This document shows, piece after piece, positions 44,646 to 54,073 of a stretch of DNA of 64,000 nt. Each line of letters starts with the position of its first letter. Position 1 is the first letter of the stretch. The notes beneath the pieces are model-generated. The model had not been told where the DNA came from. It saw nothing but the letters and a program-made list of their open reading frames with translations, and ran no database searches. A program made the position numbers and the translations under genes. Source of the stretch: Crateriforma spongiae. GTDB taxonomy: Bacteria; Planctomycetota; Planctomycetia; Pirellulales; Pirellulaceae. The DNA lies in contig NZ_JAAXMS010000002.1 of the NCBI RefSeq assembly GCF_012290005.1, positions 558,001-622,000 on the forward strand, read 5' to 3'.

Positions 44646-45898
44646 CTGCGGGCGACTTTCGCGAAGTGGAAACTGACAAACATACAAATCCGACCGGTGA
44701 ATAAAACCACCCAGACCTGGACCCGGCCGTTGGTCGGACTAAAATCCAGGTGTGCAAACGGTACCACCGCCACAGCACCACCGCTTCCCGCCTGAATTCC
44801 TTCCGAAACGCCGACGCACGGCCGCCCGTTGATTCGATTTCCCCACGCCAGTGATCCTGGCAAATGGAACGGTCAACGTTCGCCTGCAGTGACGATTCGA
44901 ATCGGGTTCAGGTACCAGGGAACGTCCCAGACGAATCGCGGGGGGAAACAATGAACTGTTTTGTTCGTCTTCGCGTCCCAACGGAGTTGGGTTCGCTTTC
45001 GAGTGGTCAAATTTGCCGAATGTCTCACGGATGTGAACGGTCGAACCCATGGGGCACACCGAAACCGTCGCCGGGCGAAGGTTTTCGTTGTGACCGAGCC
45101 GATCTTTCGTGCCGCGAAAAACTGGCTCCCTAAACGTCCGACCCGAAAGCGTATTCGGATCTCGTGCTGACGCACTCGTCCACCCCGGTCATTTGTGTTT
45201 TTGCCCAAACGGTTTCATGACGTCCTGTGTCATGTTGCGCCGTCGCAAAACACGGGACCGTGGCGAACCATTGCGGGGCCAAGATCGGATTCGCCGCGAT
45301 GAACGAATGTCGATGGCGTGACGGTACGTGATGCACTGGTTTGGCGGTCAATTGGGTCCGCCATCCCGGCGCGACACAGATCGCAGGTCACGGACATCGG
45401 CCGTCAGCGAACATTGTGGAAAGACGATTGTACCGGATTTCAATTTTCATACCCCGAACATTGCATACCTCGAACAGTTCGACGCCCTAGCGATTCAGCA
45501 ACCAAAGTGGCACAGCGTCCGCGTTTGGTGCCCACAGTGGTCCCTCCCGATTGACTTCGCCAACAAAGGAAACCCAGTCCGCGCAGCCCGATCAAAACGA
45601 AAGTCTTTCCAATTCCATGGCCGCCGCAAACCGTTGGTATGGCGGGTGGTAAAGTTGGAAATGACCGGCTTGACGCACCACCAGATTTCGGCTTTCCACG
45701 CCATCTTTCGCCAAGACGACGTGCCGGAACCAAACGCGTGCTATTGATTAGATTTCGGACGCAAACCGCGCGGCAGCCCTCAGCGAACCAAGCACCACAC
45801 TAGCCACCCGCCCCGTTTCGCAAACCAACCCAAGCCATGGCGGTCGCGGCAACAGCCCGCCGACCCCGACACAACAGACTTTCTAAGGAGTGACACCC
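44646..45898. other. Long region without a supported gene
   Basis: 1.25 kb between the zinc-ribbon gene (minus) and the sigma factor gene (plus). Several short frames exist, the largest at 45328-45747, but they lack family motifs, biased codon use and ribosome-binding sites. A region near 44880-44930 resembles part of a tRNA on first glance but does not fold into one. I did not find tmRNA, RNase P or 6S RNA signatures. The last hundred bases must carry the sigma factor promoter. Confidence 0.5.
45885..45890 (+). promoter_or_regulatory. Ribosome binding site of the sigma factor gene
   Basis: AAGGAG lies eight bases before a TTG at 45899, a standard spacing. This supports TTG as the start rather than the GTG at 45890 (inside the site) or the ATG codons at 45911 and 45914 (spacing 20 or more). 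Confidence 0.55.
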
Positions 45899-47464
45899 TT
45901 GTTCGATACGATGATGGACGAGTTCGACGACGTCAGTGCACAAAGCACCGATGTCGTGACCGGCAATTTTCGCAAACTGCCGGCCGATGACGGCGAAGAC
46001 GACGGCACGGTTGCCGTATCCGCCGGCGAACTGGCCGAAGGTGAAGTCCAATTGGACAGCCCCGACGAACTGCTGCCCATCGACGAGAGTGAATCCTGGT
46101 CCGATGACCCGGTGCGGATGTACTTGACCCAAATGGGCGAGATCCCGCTGCTGACCCGCCGCGAAGAAATCGAATTGGCCAAACGGATCGAGGAAACTCG
46201 TCGACGCTTCCGCACCAAGCTGCTGGAAAACCACTTCGTCTTGGTCGAAGCCTACAAGACGCTGAAGAAGGTCTATCGCGGCCAATTGCCGTTCGATCGT
46301 ACCGTCCAAGTGTCGGTGACCGATCGCCTGGAAAAGGAACAGATCGTCGGACGGCTGCCCCACAACCTGCGGACACTGCAAACCCTGCTGCAGCGAAACC
46401 GCCACGATTGGAAGGTCGCCCTCAGCAAGAGTGCTTCGCAACGGCGTCGTGCCGAAGCTTGGCGTCAATTGGGCCGGCGTCGTCGCCGCGCCGTTCGCTT
46501 GGTCGAAGAACTCGGTCTGCGGACCCAACGAATCGAAACCCGCATCGATCTGCTGGACCGATTCTCGCAACGCCTGACCGAGATCGACGAGCTGATCAAG
46601 CAGCAGAAACGCACCAAGCACGGTCGCGAAGTCCGCGAAAGCTTGTTGCACGAGCGTCGTCAAATCCTGACCGCTTGCCAGGAAACGCCGACGTCCCTGC
46701 GAAACCGCGTCAAGATGCTGCGTCGCGTTTACGGCGAATACCAGCAAGCCAAACGCGAATTGAGCGAAGGTAACCTGCGGCTAGTCGTCAGTATCGCCAA
46801 GAAGTATCGGAACCGTGGCCTGTCTTTCCTGGATCTGATCCAAGAAGGCAATGCGGGCCTGATGCGCGCGGTCGACAAGTTCGAATACCGCCGTGGGTTC
46901 AAGTTCTGTACGTACGCGACCTGGTGGATTCGCCAAGCGATCACCCGCGCCGTGGCCGACCAAAGCCGAACGATTCGTATCCCCGTGCACATGGTCGAAA
47001 CCATGTCTCGCGTGCGAAACGTGGCACGTCAGCTGTTGCAAGAACTTGGCCGTGAACCGACGATCGAAGAAACCGCACGCCGTGCCGACGTCACCGTCGA
47101 AGAAGCCCGCCGCGTGCTGACGATGAGCCGTTTCCCGATCAGCTTGGATCGCCCGGTCGGCAACAGCGAAGACAGCCAATTCGGCGACCTATTGCCCGAC
47201 GGCACCGCGGAAAGCCCGCAAATCGGGGCGACCCAAGAAATGCTGCGTGACCGGATCACCGGTGTGCTGAAATCACTGTCCTACCGTGAACGCGAAATCA
47301 TCAAACTGCGTTACGGTTTGGGTGACGGATACAGCTACACCCTGGAAGAAGTCGGGCACATTTTCAAAGTGACCCGCGAACGGATTCGTCAGATCGAAGC
47401 CAAAGCGGTTCGCAAGCTACAACAGCCCAGTCGCAGTCAAGAACTGGTGGGTTTCCTGGACTGA
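45899..47464 (+). CDS. RNA polymerase sigma-70 factor, RpoD/SigA-like
   Basis: 521 residues from the TTG with a good ribosome-binding site. Region 1.2 is [23 protein letters not shown] non-conserved helical insert (about residues 105-280) precedes region 2 ([20 protein letters not shown] and [13 protein letters not shown]), region 3, and region 4 with [13 protein letters not shown] and [16 protein letters not shown]. Regions 2.4 and 4.2 look like those of a housekeeping sigma, so it recognises -10 and -35 boxes of the common type. Region 1.1 is absent or divergent. An intrinsic terminator follows. Confidence 0.9.
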   Translation: MFDTMMDEFDDVSAQSTDVVTGNFRKLPADDGEDDGTVAVSAGELAEGEVQLDSPDELLPIDESESWSDDPVRMYLTQMGEIPLLTRREEIELAKRIEETRRRFRTKLLENHFVLVEAYKTLKKVYRGQLPFDRTVQVSVTDRLEKEQIVGRLPHNLRTLQTLLQRNRHDWKVALSKSASQRRRAEAWRQLGRRRRRAVRLVEELGLRTQRIETRIDLLDRFSQRLTEIDELIKQQKRTKHGREVRESLLHERRQILTACQETPTSLRNRVKMLRRVYGEYQQAKRELSEGNLRLVVSIAKKYRNRGLSFLDLIQEGNAGLMRAVDKFEYRRGFKFCTYATWWIRQAITRAVADQSRTIRIPVHMVETMSRVRNVARQLLQELGREPTIEETARRADVTVEEARRVLTMSRFPISLDRPVGNSEDSQFGDLLPDGTAESPQIGATQEMLRDRITGVLKSLSYREREIIKLRYGLGDGYSYTLEEVGHIFKVTRERIRQIEAKAVRKLQQPSRSQELVGFLD

Positions 47465-47499
47465 TCCCGACGGTCCCACCTGCGACAGGAATCCAAAAC

Positions 47500-47537
47500 A
47501 AAACGCGGCGTCCCGAAATCGGTTCGCCGCGTTTTTT
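47500..47537. terminator. Intrinsic terminator after the sigma factor gene
   Basis: AAAACGCGGCG at 47500-47510 pairs with CGCCGCGTTTT at 47525-47535, an 11-bp stem with T6. An A-rich left side lets it also work for lipA on the minus strand, which ends at 47599. Confidence 0.92.
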
Positions 47538-47598
47538 CGTTTTTACGTGGCCACCACATCCACCGCCGGCGGAACTTTGCCGCCCAAACACAGCGACA

Positions 47599-48522
47599 TT
47601 AGTTCAGATCGGTTTCCGCCATGTCGCGTGCGTGATAGCTGCTGCGGACAAACGGTCCGCTGGCAACCTTCGCGAAGCCCATCGCCTTGGCCAAATCGGC
47701 CAACTCATCAAATTCCTCGGGCGGAACGTAGCGAACGACGGGCAGATACTTTTCACCCGGCTGCAGATACTGGCCCAGGGTCAAGAAATCGACGCCGTAT
47801 TCCCGGAGGTCCGCCAACGCATCCAACAATTCGCCACGTTCTTCGCCCAGCCCCAGCATCAAACCGCTTTTGGTTTTGACATCGGAGTTGTACCGCTTCA
47901 CCTGGCGCATCATTTCCAGCGTCCAGCGATAGTCACTCTTGGGCCCGCGAACCCGCCGATACAACCGTGGCACGGTTTCCATGTTGTGGTTGAACACGGT
48001 TGGAAATGCATCAATGACGGTTTCCAACGCCGGCTTGCAGTGGACAAAGTCGGGGGTCAGCACCTCGGTCGTCGCTCCCGTTCGCTCCCGCACCGCAATG
48101 ACGCAATCATGAAAATGGCGGGCACCACCGTCGGGCAAATCGTCACGCGTGACGCTGGTGATGACGACATGCTTCAGTCCAAGACGCGCCGCCGCTTCGG
48201 CGACCCGCTGGGGCTCATCCGCCTCGGGCAATTGCGGAGGCCGTCCGCGATTGACCGCACAAAACCCACAGGGCCGGGTGCACACATTGCCCAGGATCAT
48301 GAATGTCGCCGTTTGCTGGCTGTAGCATTCCATGCGGTTGGGACACTTCGCGTTTTCGCAAACCGTCTCCAAATTCAATTCATCCACCAGCGAATCGGTC
48401 AAATGATTGCTGTTGGCACGTGGAATGGGTCGCTTCAGCCACTTCGGCAGCCTGCCCGATCCGCTGGTCAACGTTCCGGCGGGCATCTCGGGTTCGGCAA
48501 CCACGGGAAGACGAAAGGCCAT
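47599..48522 (-). CDS. lipA: Lipoyl synthase
   Basis: 307 residues, a radical-SAM enzyme inserting two sulfurs into the octanoyl group on lipoyl domains. The auxiliary cluster motif is CENAKCPNRMEC, the radical-SAM cluster motif is CTRPCGFC, and the C-terminal RSSYHA serine motif for the second cluster is present. Length and order are typical. It is divergent from smpB and converges on the sigma factor gene across the shared terminator. Confidence 0.96.
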   Translation of the reverse strand: MAFRLPVVAEPEMPAGTLTSGSGRLPKWLKRPIPRANSNHLTDSLVDELNLETVCENAKCPNRMECYSQQTATFMILGNVCTRPCGFCAVNRGRPPQLPEADEPQRVAEAAARLGLKHVVITSVTRDDLPDGGARHFHDCVIAVRERTGATTEVLTPDFVHCKPALETVIDAFPTVFNHNMETVPRLYRRVRGPKSDYRWTLEMMRQVKRYNSDVKTKSGLMLGLGEERGELLDALADLREYGVDFLTLGQYLQPGEKYLPVVRYVPPEEFDELADLAKAMGFAKVASGPFVRSSYHARDMAETDLN

Positions 48523-48645
48523 GTCAGTCCTGGTTCAAGGTCAAACGGTTCAAAGTCCGCTTCATTGTAGTGGCCGCACAAAATTCGACTATCCACAGAT
48601 CCCGGCACGCTACGTCGAATTCGCCGGGCACATTACAATCGCCGC

Positions 48646-49146
48646 ATGCCCAAGAAGAATAAAAAGAAGACCAAGGCCGGGAAAAAGGCCGCTCCGCAGG
48701 TGACGATGGTCGCGGAGAATCGCAAAGCCCGGCACAAGTACGAAATCCTGGACCAGGTCGAATGCGGCATGATGTTGATCGGCAGCGAAGTCAAATCCAT
48801 GCGGGAAGGCAAGCTTTCGCTGGACGAGGCATACATCCGCACCAAGGACAACGAACTGTGGCTGATCGGCGCTGACATCGCCCACTACAACAACGCGGGA
48901 ATGTGGAATCACGATCCGCGGCGACCTCGCAAGCTGCTGGTGCACAGTCGCGAATTCGACAAATTTGCCGGGCGGGCCCACGAAAGAGGGCTGACGCTGA
49001 TCCCGCTGCGGGTGTATTTCAACGCCCGCGGAATTGCCAAATGTGTGATGGGGTTGGTCAAAGGCAAGAAGCTGCACGACAAACGCGAAGCGATCAAGAA
49101 ACGCGAATCCGACCGTGGTCTGCAACGGGCAATGCGACGCCGCTGA
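48646..49146 (+). CDS. smpB: SsrA-binding protein
   Basis: 166 residues. It binds tmRNA and brings it to stalled ribosomes. Motifs: RKARHKYEILDQVECGMMLIGSEVKSMREGK (split, residues about 26-57), YIRTKDNELWLIGADIAHY, and the basic tail KKLHDKREAIKKRESDRG. An extra N-terminal lysine-rich stretch (KKNKKKTKAGKK) precedes the core. The tmRNA gene itself was not found in this window. Confidence 0.95.
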   Translation: MPKKNKKKTKAGKKAAPQVTMVAENRKARHKYEILDQVECGMMLIGSEVKSMREGKLSLDEAYIRTKDNELWLIGADIAHYNNAGMWNHDPRRPRKLLVHSREFDKFAGRAHERGLTLIPLRVYFNARGIAKCVMGLVKGKKLHDKREAIKKRESDRGLQRAMRRR

Positions 49147-49222
49147 TTCCCAATGCCCGTCGAAATGAATTTCCTTTGGAAAGCGGTGAACCAAACCACG
49201 CCGTGAAGCTTATGTGCCGACT

Positions 49223-49897
49223 ATGTTGCTAGAAATACGTGAACTGACCAAGACGTTCGACCAACCCGGTGGTGGACGTCTGACGGTTTTGGATGTCCCC
49301 GAATTCTTGATCGACGATGGCCAACAGATGGCGCTGATCGGGACCAGTGGCGGCGGCAAAACGACGCTGTTGCATTTAATCGCCGGCTTGCTGGCACCGG
49401 ACAACGGATCGATCCGATTGGCCGGGACCGAACTGACCCGACTTAGCGAACAAGGCCGCGATCGTTTCCGCGCCGCGACCGTCGGTTATGTATTTCAGAC
49501 GTTCAACTTACTGCCCGCGTTCACGGCACTGGAAAACGTGCGTCTGGGAATGACCTTCGGTCCGAATCGCGTCGACCCGAAACGCGCGATGGACCTGTTG
49601 GACAAAGTCGGCTTGGCCGATCGTGCGGGCTATCGTCCCGGCCAGTTGTCCGTCGGCCAGCAGCAGCGCGTTGCGATCGCCCGCGCCCTGGCAGGCCGAC
49701 CCAAGATCCTGCTTGCCGATGAACCCACGGCCAACGTCGACCCGTCCAGCGCCCAAACCGTTTTGGATTTGATTCGCGGGTCATGTCGTGACGAAGGCAT
49801 CGCCCTGTTGATGGTGACCCACAGCATGGAAATCGCCGCGATGACAGACACGACCGTTCGATTGGAAGACATCAACCGCGCGCTGACCGGCGTTTGA
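49223..49897 (+). CDS. ABC transporter ATP-binding protein (LolD/MacB type)
   Basis: 224 residues. Walker A is GTSGGGKTT, the Q-loop follows at YVFQTFNLLPAFTALENV, the signature is LSVGQQQRVAIARAL, and Walker B is KILLADEPTANVD. It powers the adjacent permease. A GTG at 49214 could also start the frame; the ATG at 49223 fits the usual N-terminus (LLEIRELTKTF). The substrate cannot be read, but lipoprotein or peptide export is typical of the class. Confidence 0.9.
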   Translation: MLLEIRELTKTFDQPGGGRLTVLDVPEFLIDDGQQMALIGTSGGGKTTLLHLIAGLLAPDNGSIRLAGTELTRLSEQGRDRFRAATVGYVFQTFNLLPAFTALENVRLGMTFGPNRVDPKRAMDLLDKVGLADRAGYRPGQLSVGQQQRVAIARALAGRPKILLADEPTANVDPSSAQTVLDLIRGSCRDEGIALLMVTHSMEIAAMTDTTVRLEDINRALTGV

Positions 49898-49992
49898 CCG
49901 TCACTAGACGCTGTATCCCCGATCGTTCCGAACAGGCGGCCGATTTGTCGGACCGCCCTGCCCGCCCACCTTCCATTTTTCGCAATGCCGTC

Positions 49993-51507
49993 ATGTCGCT
50001 GATTCGAATTGCCTGGCGAAACTTTCGTTTCCGAACGCTGTCCAGTCTGCTGACCACGCTGTCATTGGCGTTGGGGGTCGGCCTGGTGGTGTTGGTATTG
50101 TCGATCTATGGGATCATCAGCGAAGCATTCGTACGCAACGCCTCGGTCGGGCCGAACTTGGTCGTGGGCGCCGCGGGCAGCGGGCTGCAGTTGACGCTGA
50201 ACAGTATTTTTTATCTCAGCCAACCGATCGAGAACCTGGACTACACCGACTACATGGACTTCATGTCCCAGGCTCAAAGGGCCGAACAGGTAGAACGGTT
50301 CGGTGGCGACCCGAGTTTGGCCGAAGACGACGGAAAGTACTATGACTTCCTGGCCGGTGGTTATGCGATTCCACTTGCCCTGGGCGACTACTACGGCACG
50401 TTTCGTTTGGTCGGCACCACACCGGACTTCTTCGAAAAGCTTCGCTTCGGCCCGATGGTGGACCAAGAGTTCACGTTTCGCGATGGGCGTGCCTTCGTCA
50501 CCGAAAGCGAAGACCATGGATACTTCGAAGCCGTCTTGGGGTCCCGTGTCGCGGCTGAAATGGGCATCAATGTCGGCGATGTCATCTATCCCACGCACGG
50601 CGACCCCGAAGGCAAGCAACACGATGAAGCATTCACCGTCGTCGGCGTGATGAACCCGACCGGCACGCCCAATGATCGTGCCGCGTTCATCAACCTGGAA
50701 GGTTTCTATTTGATGAAGGGGCACGCCAAGCCCGTCGACAGCGCAACAGTGTTTGAAAACACCCTGGGCGAATCCGTTAAACAAGCGATTGCATCGGAGT
50801 TCGATGGCGACCTGGACGACGCGTTCGTGGAAACCATGACCGATCAATTGAACAGTGCCGTGCCGGCCGCCGCCCAAACAGCCAAGGATGCGGTCGCCGC
50901 GGCGGAATTGAAACAACAACAAGCCCAGCAGTCTGCCGAAGTCACACCGCTTTCGATCCCCGAACGCGAAATCACGGCGCTTTTGATTCGCAACGGTAAC
51001 CTAATGTTCGCACCGATGATGCAGAACATGATCAAGGAAACCAAAACTCGCCAAGCGGTCGCACCGATTGGTGAAATCAACAAACTGATGGGCGCCATCG
51101 TCGGACCATTATTGACCGCGCTGATGGCCATCACATTACTGACGTGCATCGTCGCCGCTGTGGGCATCTTGGTGGCGATCTACAACAGCATGAATGACCG
51201 ACGCAAAGACATCGCGATCATGCGAGCTTTGGGGGCAAGGCGAGGAACCGTCACAACGATCATCCTGATGGAAAGCCTGATCATCGCACTGATCGGCGGC
51301 ATTGTCGGATGGGTTTCTGCACACGCAGCGATCTTTTTCGCCAGCGGTTACATCGAATCCCAGACCGGAATCCAAGTCGGCTTTCTTTCCACCAGCAAGA
51401 TGGAAATCGCCGTTCTGCCGCTGGTTCTGATCTTGGCATTGCTGGCCGGTCTGTTGCCCGCTTGGTCGGCTTACCGGACGGACGCGGGCAGCAACCTTTC
51501 CGCGTAA
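49993..51507 (+). CDS. ABC transporter permease (FtsX/MacB-like)
   Basis: 504 residues. It has an N-terminal helix (RTLSSLLTTLSLALGVGLVVLVL), a large periplasmic domain (about residues 50-365), and three C-terminal helices in the FtsX/MacB arrangement, with RRKDIAIMRALGARRGTV before the second. It works with the ATPase encoded just upstream. The ATG at 49993 is preferred; a TTG at 49894 would add 33 residues and overlap the ATPase gene. Confidence 0.88.
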   Translation: MSLIRIAWRNFRFRTLSSLLTTLSLALGVGLVVLVLSIYGIISEAFVRNASVGPNLVVGAAGSGLQLTLNSIFYLSQPIENLDYTDYMDFMSQAQRAEQVERFGGDPSLAEDDGKYYDFLAGGYAIPLALGDYYGTFRLVGTTPDFFEKLRFGPMVDQEFTFRDGRAFVTESEDHGYFEAVLGSRVAAEMGINVGDVIYPTHGDPEGKQHDEAFTVVGVMNPTGTPNDRAAFINLEGFYLMKGHAKPVDSATVFENTLGESVKQAIASEFDGDLDDAFVETMTDQLNSAVPAAAQTAKDAVAAAELKQQQAQQSAEVTPLSIPEREITALLIRNGNLMFAPMMQNMIKETKTRQAVAPIGEINKLMGAIVGPLLTALMAITLLTCIVAAVGILVAIYNSMNDRRKDIAIMRALGARRGTVTTIILMESLIIALIGGIVGWVSAHAAIFFASGYIESQTGIQVGFLSTSKMEIAVLPLVLILALLAGLLPAWSAYRTDAGSNLSA

Positions 51508-51643
51508 ATGCCACGGTCGGACCAGATCATCACGCGTCGGAACCGTCACCCGCGTCCACCGCGACGTGACGGGGGAAACTAGAATTGTCCTTTCGACAAC
51601 CCTGCCTTCCCTCCCCTCCCTCCATCGCGACTGGTCCTCTGTC

Positions 51644-53131
51644 ATGTTGATCCATCGATCCGTTTTACCTTTGATCGTGTTGATCGCCGCAGGGGCTTTC
51701 TGCCCTGCCCTTTTGCCGGCCTCCGATCGCCCCAACGTGCTGTTTATCATTTCCGATGACTTGAACACTCGCATCGGTTGCTACGGCGATCCACAAGTCC
51801 AAACACCAAATCTAGACGCATTGGCGCAACGTGGTGTCCGGTTCGAACACGCCTATTGCCAATATCCATTGTGCGGCCCCAGTCGCAATTCAATGCTGAC
51901 CGGTCTGTATCCCAACCAAACCGGCATCCTGGTCAACGCGGCTATCTTTCGACAAAGCATTCCTGAACAAGTCAGTTTGCCGCAAGCGTTTAGACGTGCC
52001 GGATACTTCGCGGCACGCATCGGCAAGCTTTATCACTATCACGTGCCCCGTAGCATGGGCACCAACGGGAACGACGATCCCGCATCCTGGGAAATGGAAA
52101 TCAATCCGGCCGGATGCGATCGATTGATTGAACAACCCGACATCTTTTCGCTACGTGAAGGCAGCTTTGGCGGCACACTTTCCTGGTACGCATCACCTCG
52201 CAGTGACGAACAGCACACCGATGGGATGATGGCGGACGAAGCTTGCTGGGTTCTGGAACGCTGTGCCCGGCGTGACGACCGCCCATTCTTTTTGGCCGTT
52301 GGCATGTACCGCCCTCACACCCCGTACGTTGCGCCAAAGAAGTACTTCGATCTTTACGACGTCGACCAAATGCCGGTCGTGCAGAACGTCCAAGAAGACA
52401 TCCAGGACGTCCCCGAAGCGGCGCTGCTTAGCCAAAAAAAGGAACAAGACAAATTAACCGATTCCCTGCGGCGTGAATGCATCCAAGCCTATTATGCCAG
52501 CACCAGTTTTATGGATGCCCAGGTCGGCAAAATTCTGGCCAAGCTGGACGAACTGGGGTTGGCCGATGACACCATCGTGGTTTTTACCAGTGACCACGGC
52601 TATCACTTGGGCGAAAAGAACCTGTGGCAAAAGATGAGCCTGTTCGAACAGAGCGCCCGGGTCCCATTGATCATTGCCGCCCCCGGTCGACAGTCCGCCG
52701 TCGCCAGCGAAGCTCCGGTGGGCTTGGTGGATTTGTATCCGACCCTAACCGAACTGTGCGACGTGCCCACGCCGTCGCCGATCACCGGCCAATCCCTGGT
52801 ACCGATGCTGAACGATCCGACCGAACCGGGGCGCGGATGGTCGATCACCCAAGTGCGGCGGACACAAAAAAAACAGGCCTACATGGGATACAGTCTGCGG
52901 ACGCCCCGATTTCGGTACACTCGCTGGGACGACGCGAAACGTGGGGTCGAACTTTATGACCACGCCGCCGATCCGCTGGAACACACCAATCTGGCGGACC
53001 AACCGGAATTCGCAAGTGTTTGTCAGGAACTGGAAAACACCCTATCGGATGCGATTTCGGTCGCATCATCCGACGGCGAGACCCCGAAGATCAAGCATCC
53101 TCAATACCTGCCGATCTTGATCGACCCATAA
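51644..53131 (+). CDS. Secreted sulfatase (iduronate-2-sulfatase-like)
   Basis: 495 residues with a signal peptide (LPLIVLIAAGAFCPALLPAS). The catalytic formylglycine precursor is Cys77 in CGPSR, so conversion by an FGE-type enzyme is expected. Metal ligands are in LFIISDDLNTRIGCYGD and in VVFTSDHGYHLGEKNLW. It likely removes sulfate from polysaccharides, as many planctomycete sulfatases do. It converges on the isomerase-like gene, and a Gfo/Idh/MocA gene follows there, a common grouping for sugar use. Confidence 0.9.
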   Translation: MLIHRSVLPLIVLIAAGAFCPALLPASDRPNVLFIISDDLNTRIGCYGDPQVQTPNLDALAQRGVRFEHAYCQYPLCGPSRNSMLTGLYPNQTGILVNAAIFRQSIPEQVSLPQAFRRAGYFAARIGKLYHYHVPRSMGTNGNDDPASWEMEINPAGCDRLIEQPDIFSLREGSFGGTLSWYASPRSDEQHTDGMMADEACWVLERCARRDDRPFFLAVGMYRPHTPYVAPKKYFDLYDVDQMPVVQNVQEDIQDVPEAALLSQKKEQDKLTDSLRRECIQAYYASTSFMDAQVGKILAKLDELGLADDTIVVFTSDHGYHLGEKNLWQKMSLFEQSARVPLIIAAPGRQSAVASEAPVGLVDLYPTLTELCDVPTPSPITGQSLVPMLNDPTEPGRGWSITQVRRTQKKQAYMGYSLRTPRFRYTRWDDAKRGVELYDHAADPLEHTNLADQPEFASVCQELENTLSDAISVASSDGETPKIKHPQYLPILIDP

Positions 53132-53157
53132 ATGGGCCGACGTTGATGCGATACCGT

Positions 53158-54069
53158 TCAAGCGGGATCGACGCTGCGATATGCGTCGATCACCGCTTGT
53201 TCGCCCTCCACACCTGGCTTGGAATTACCGTGTTCCATGCCCACGATCCCGTCGTACCCCGCATCGGCTAGGTGCTGGAAAACGTTTCCATAATGGATCT
53301 CTCCCGTTCCGGGTTCTTTGCGTCCCGGATTATCGCCGCATTGGAAATAGCCGATTTCATCCCAGCAGCGTTCGATATTGGGAATCAGGTTTCCTTCGGT
53401 GATCTGCTGGTGGTAGATATCGAACAAAATTTTGCACGACGGACGCCCCACCGCTTTACAGATTTGATAGGCATGTGGTGATTCGCTCAGAAACATCCCC
53501 GGATGGTTCTTCTTGCTATTCAGCGGTTCCAACACCATCACCAAACCATGTGGTTCGACGACATCACAGCATCGCTTGAGCAAATCAATCGCATTGGCGG
53601 TCTGATAGTCGCGGGGCAGTTTCGGATCGGCCAGACCGCAAACCACCGTCATGTGGGTCGCGTTCACACGCTTTGCAACCGGAACCACGTCGCGTAACGC
53701 CTGGACGATGATGTCACGTTCCCCAGCGTTGTCGCCGGCAAAACTGACCGCCTTCTTGATTCCGCGGAGCGCGGAAATCACTCCCATTTTCATCTCCAAC
53801 TGCTGCATCGCCGCGGCGACCCGCTCTTGATCCGCCACACTTCGGTCGCGCATCAAGTTGTCTTCCCAGGCGGTAAAGCCTTGGTCGGCGGCAAATTTCA
53901 ATTGGTCCACCAGATCGTCACCTGCGGAACTTGCGAACATTCCGAAGTGGGGCGCAAAGGCCATGCGGAACCGCGTGACAGATTCTGAAGCGCGGACCGA
54001 TGGCGTCGTGGTCACAACACCCGCTGATGCCGCAGCGGCAACCTGCAAAAATTCTCGTCGTTTCATCAT
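53158..54069 (-). CDS. Tat-exported hydroxypyruvate isomerase/xylose isomerase-like TIM-barrel protein
   Basis: 303 residues. Twin-arginine-like signal (KRREFLQVAAAA). The TIM-barrel metal ligands appear in VLEPLNSKKNHPG, ILFDIYHQQITEGNL and IVGMEHGNS. The family includes hydroxypyruvate isomerase and sugar epimerases. It starts four bases after the end of the oxidoreductase gene, so both form one operon. Two consecutive ATGs (54069, 54066) make the exact start uncertain. Confidence 0.85.
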   Translation of the reverse strand: MMKRREFLQVAAAASAGVVTTTPSVRASESVTRFRMAFAPHFGMFASSAGDDLVDQLKFAADQGFTAWEDNLMRDRSVADQERVAAAMQQLEMKMGVISALRGIKKAVSFAGDNAGERDIIVQALRDVVPVAKRVNATHMTVVCGLADPKLPRDYQTANAIDLLKRCCDVVEPHGLVMVLEPLNSKKNHPGMFLSESPHAYQICKAVGRPSCKILFDIYHQQITEGNLIPNIERCWDEIGYFQCGDNPGRKEPGTGEIHYGNVFQHLADAGYDGIVGMEHGNSKPGVEGEQAVIDAYRSVDPA

Positions 54070-54073
54070 TAGA

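Noticed and set aside
44880-44935. tRNA-like TTCGAAT loop and ACCA-like end on the plus strand
   Set aside because: The bases beside the loop do not form a five-pair T stem on either strand, and no acceptor, D or anticodon arm could be drawn.
45328-45747. 139-residue open frame in the gene-free region
   Set aside because: No family pattern, unusual composition and no ribosome-binding site; frames of similar length exist on the other strand.
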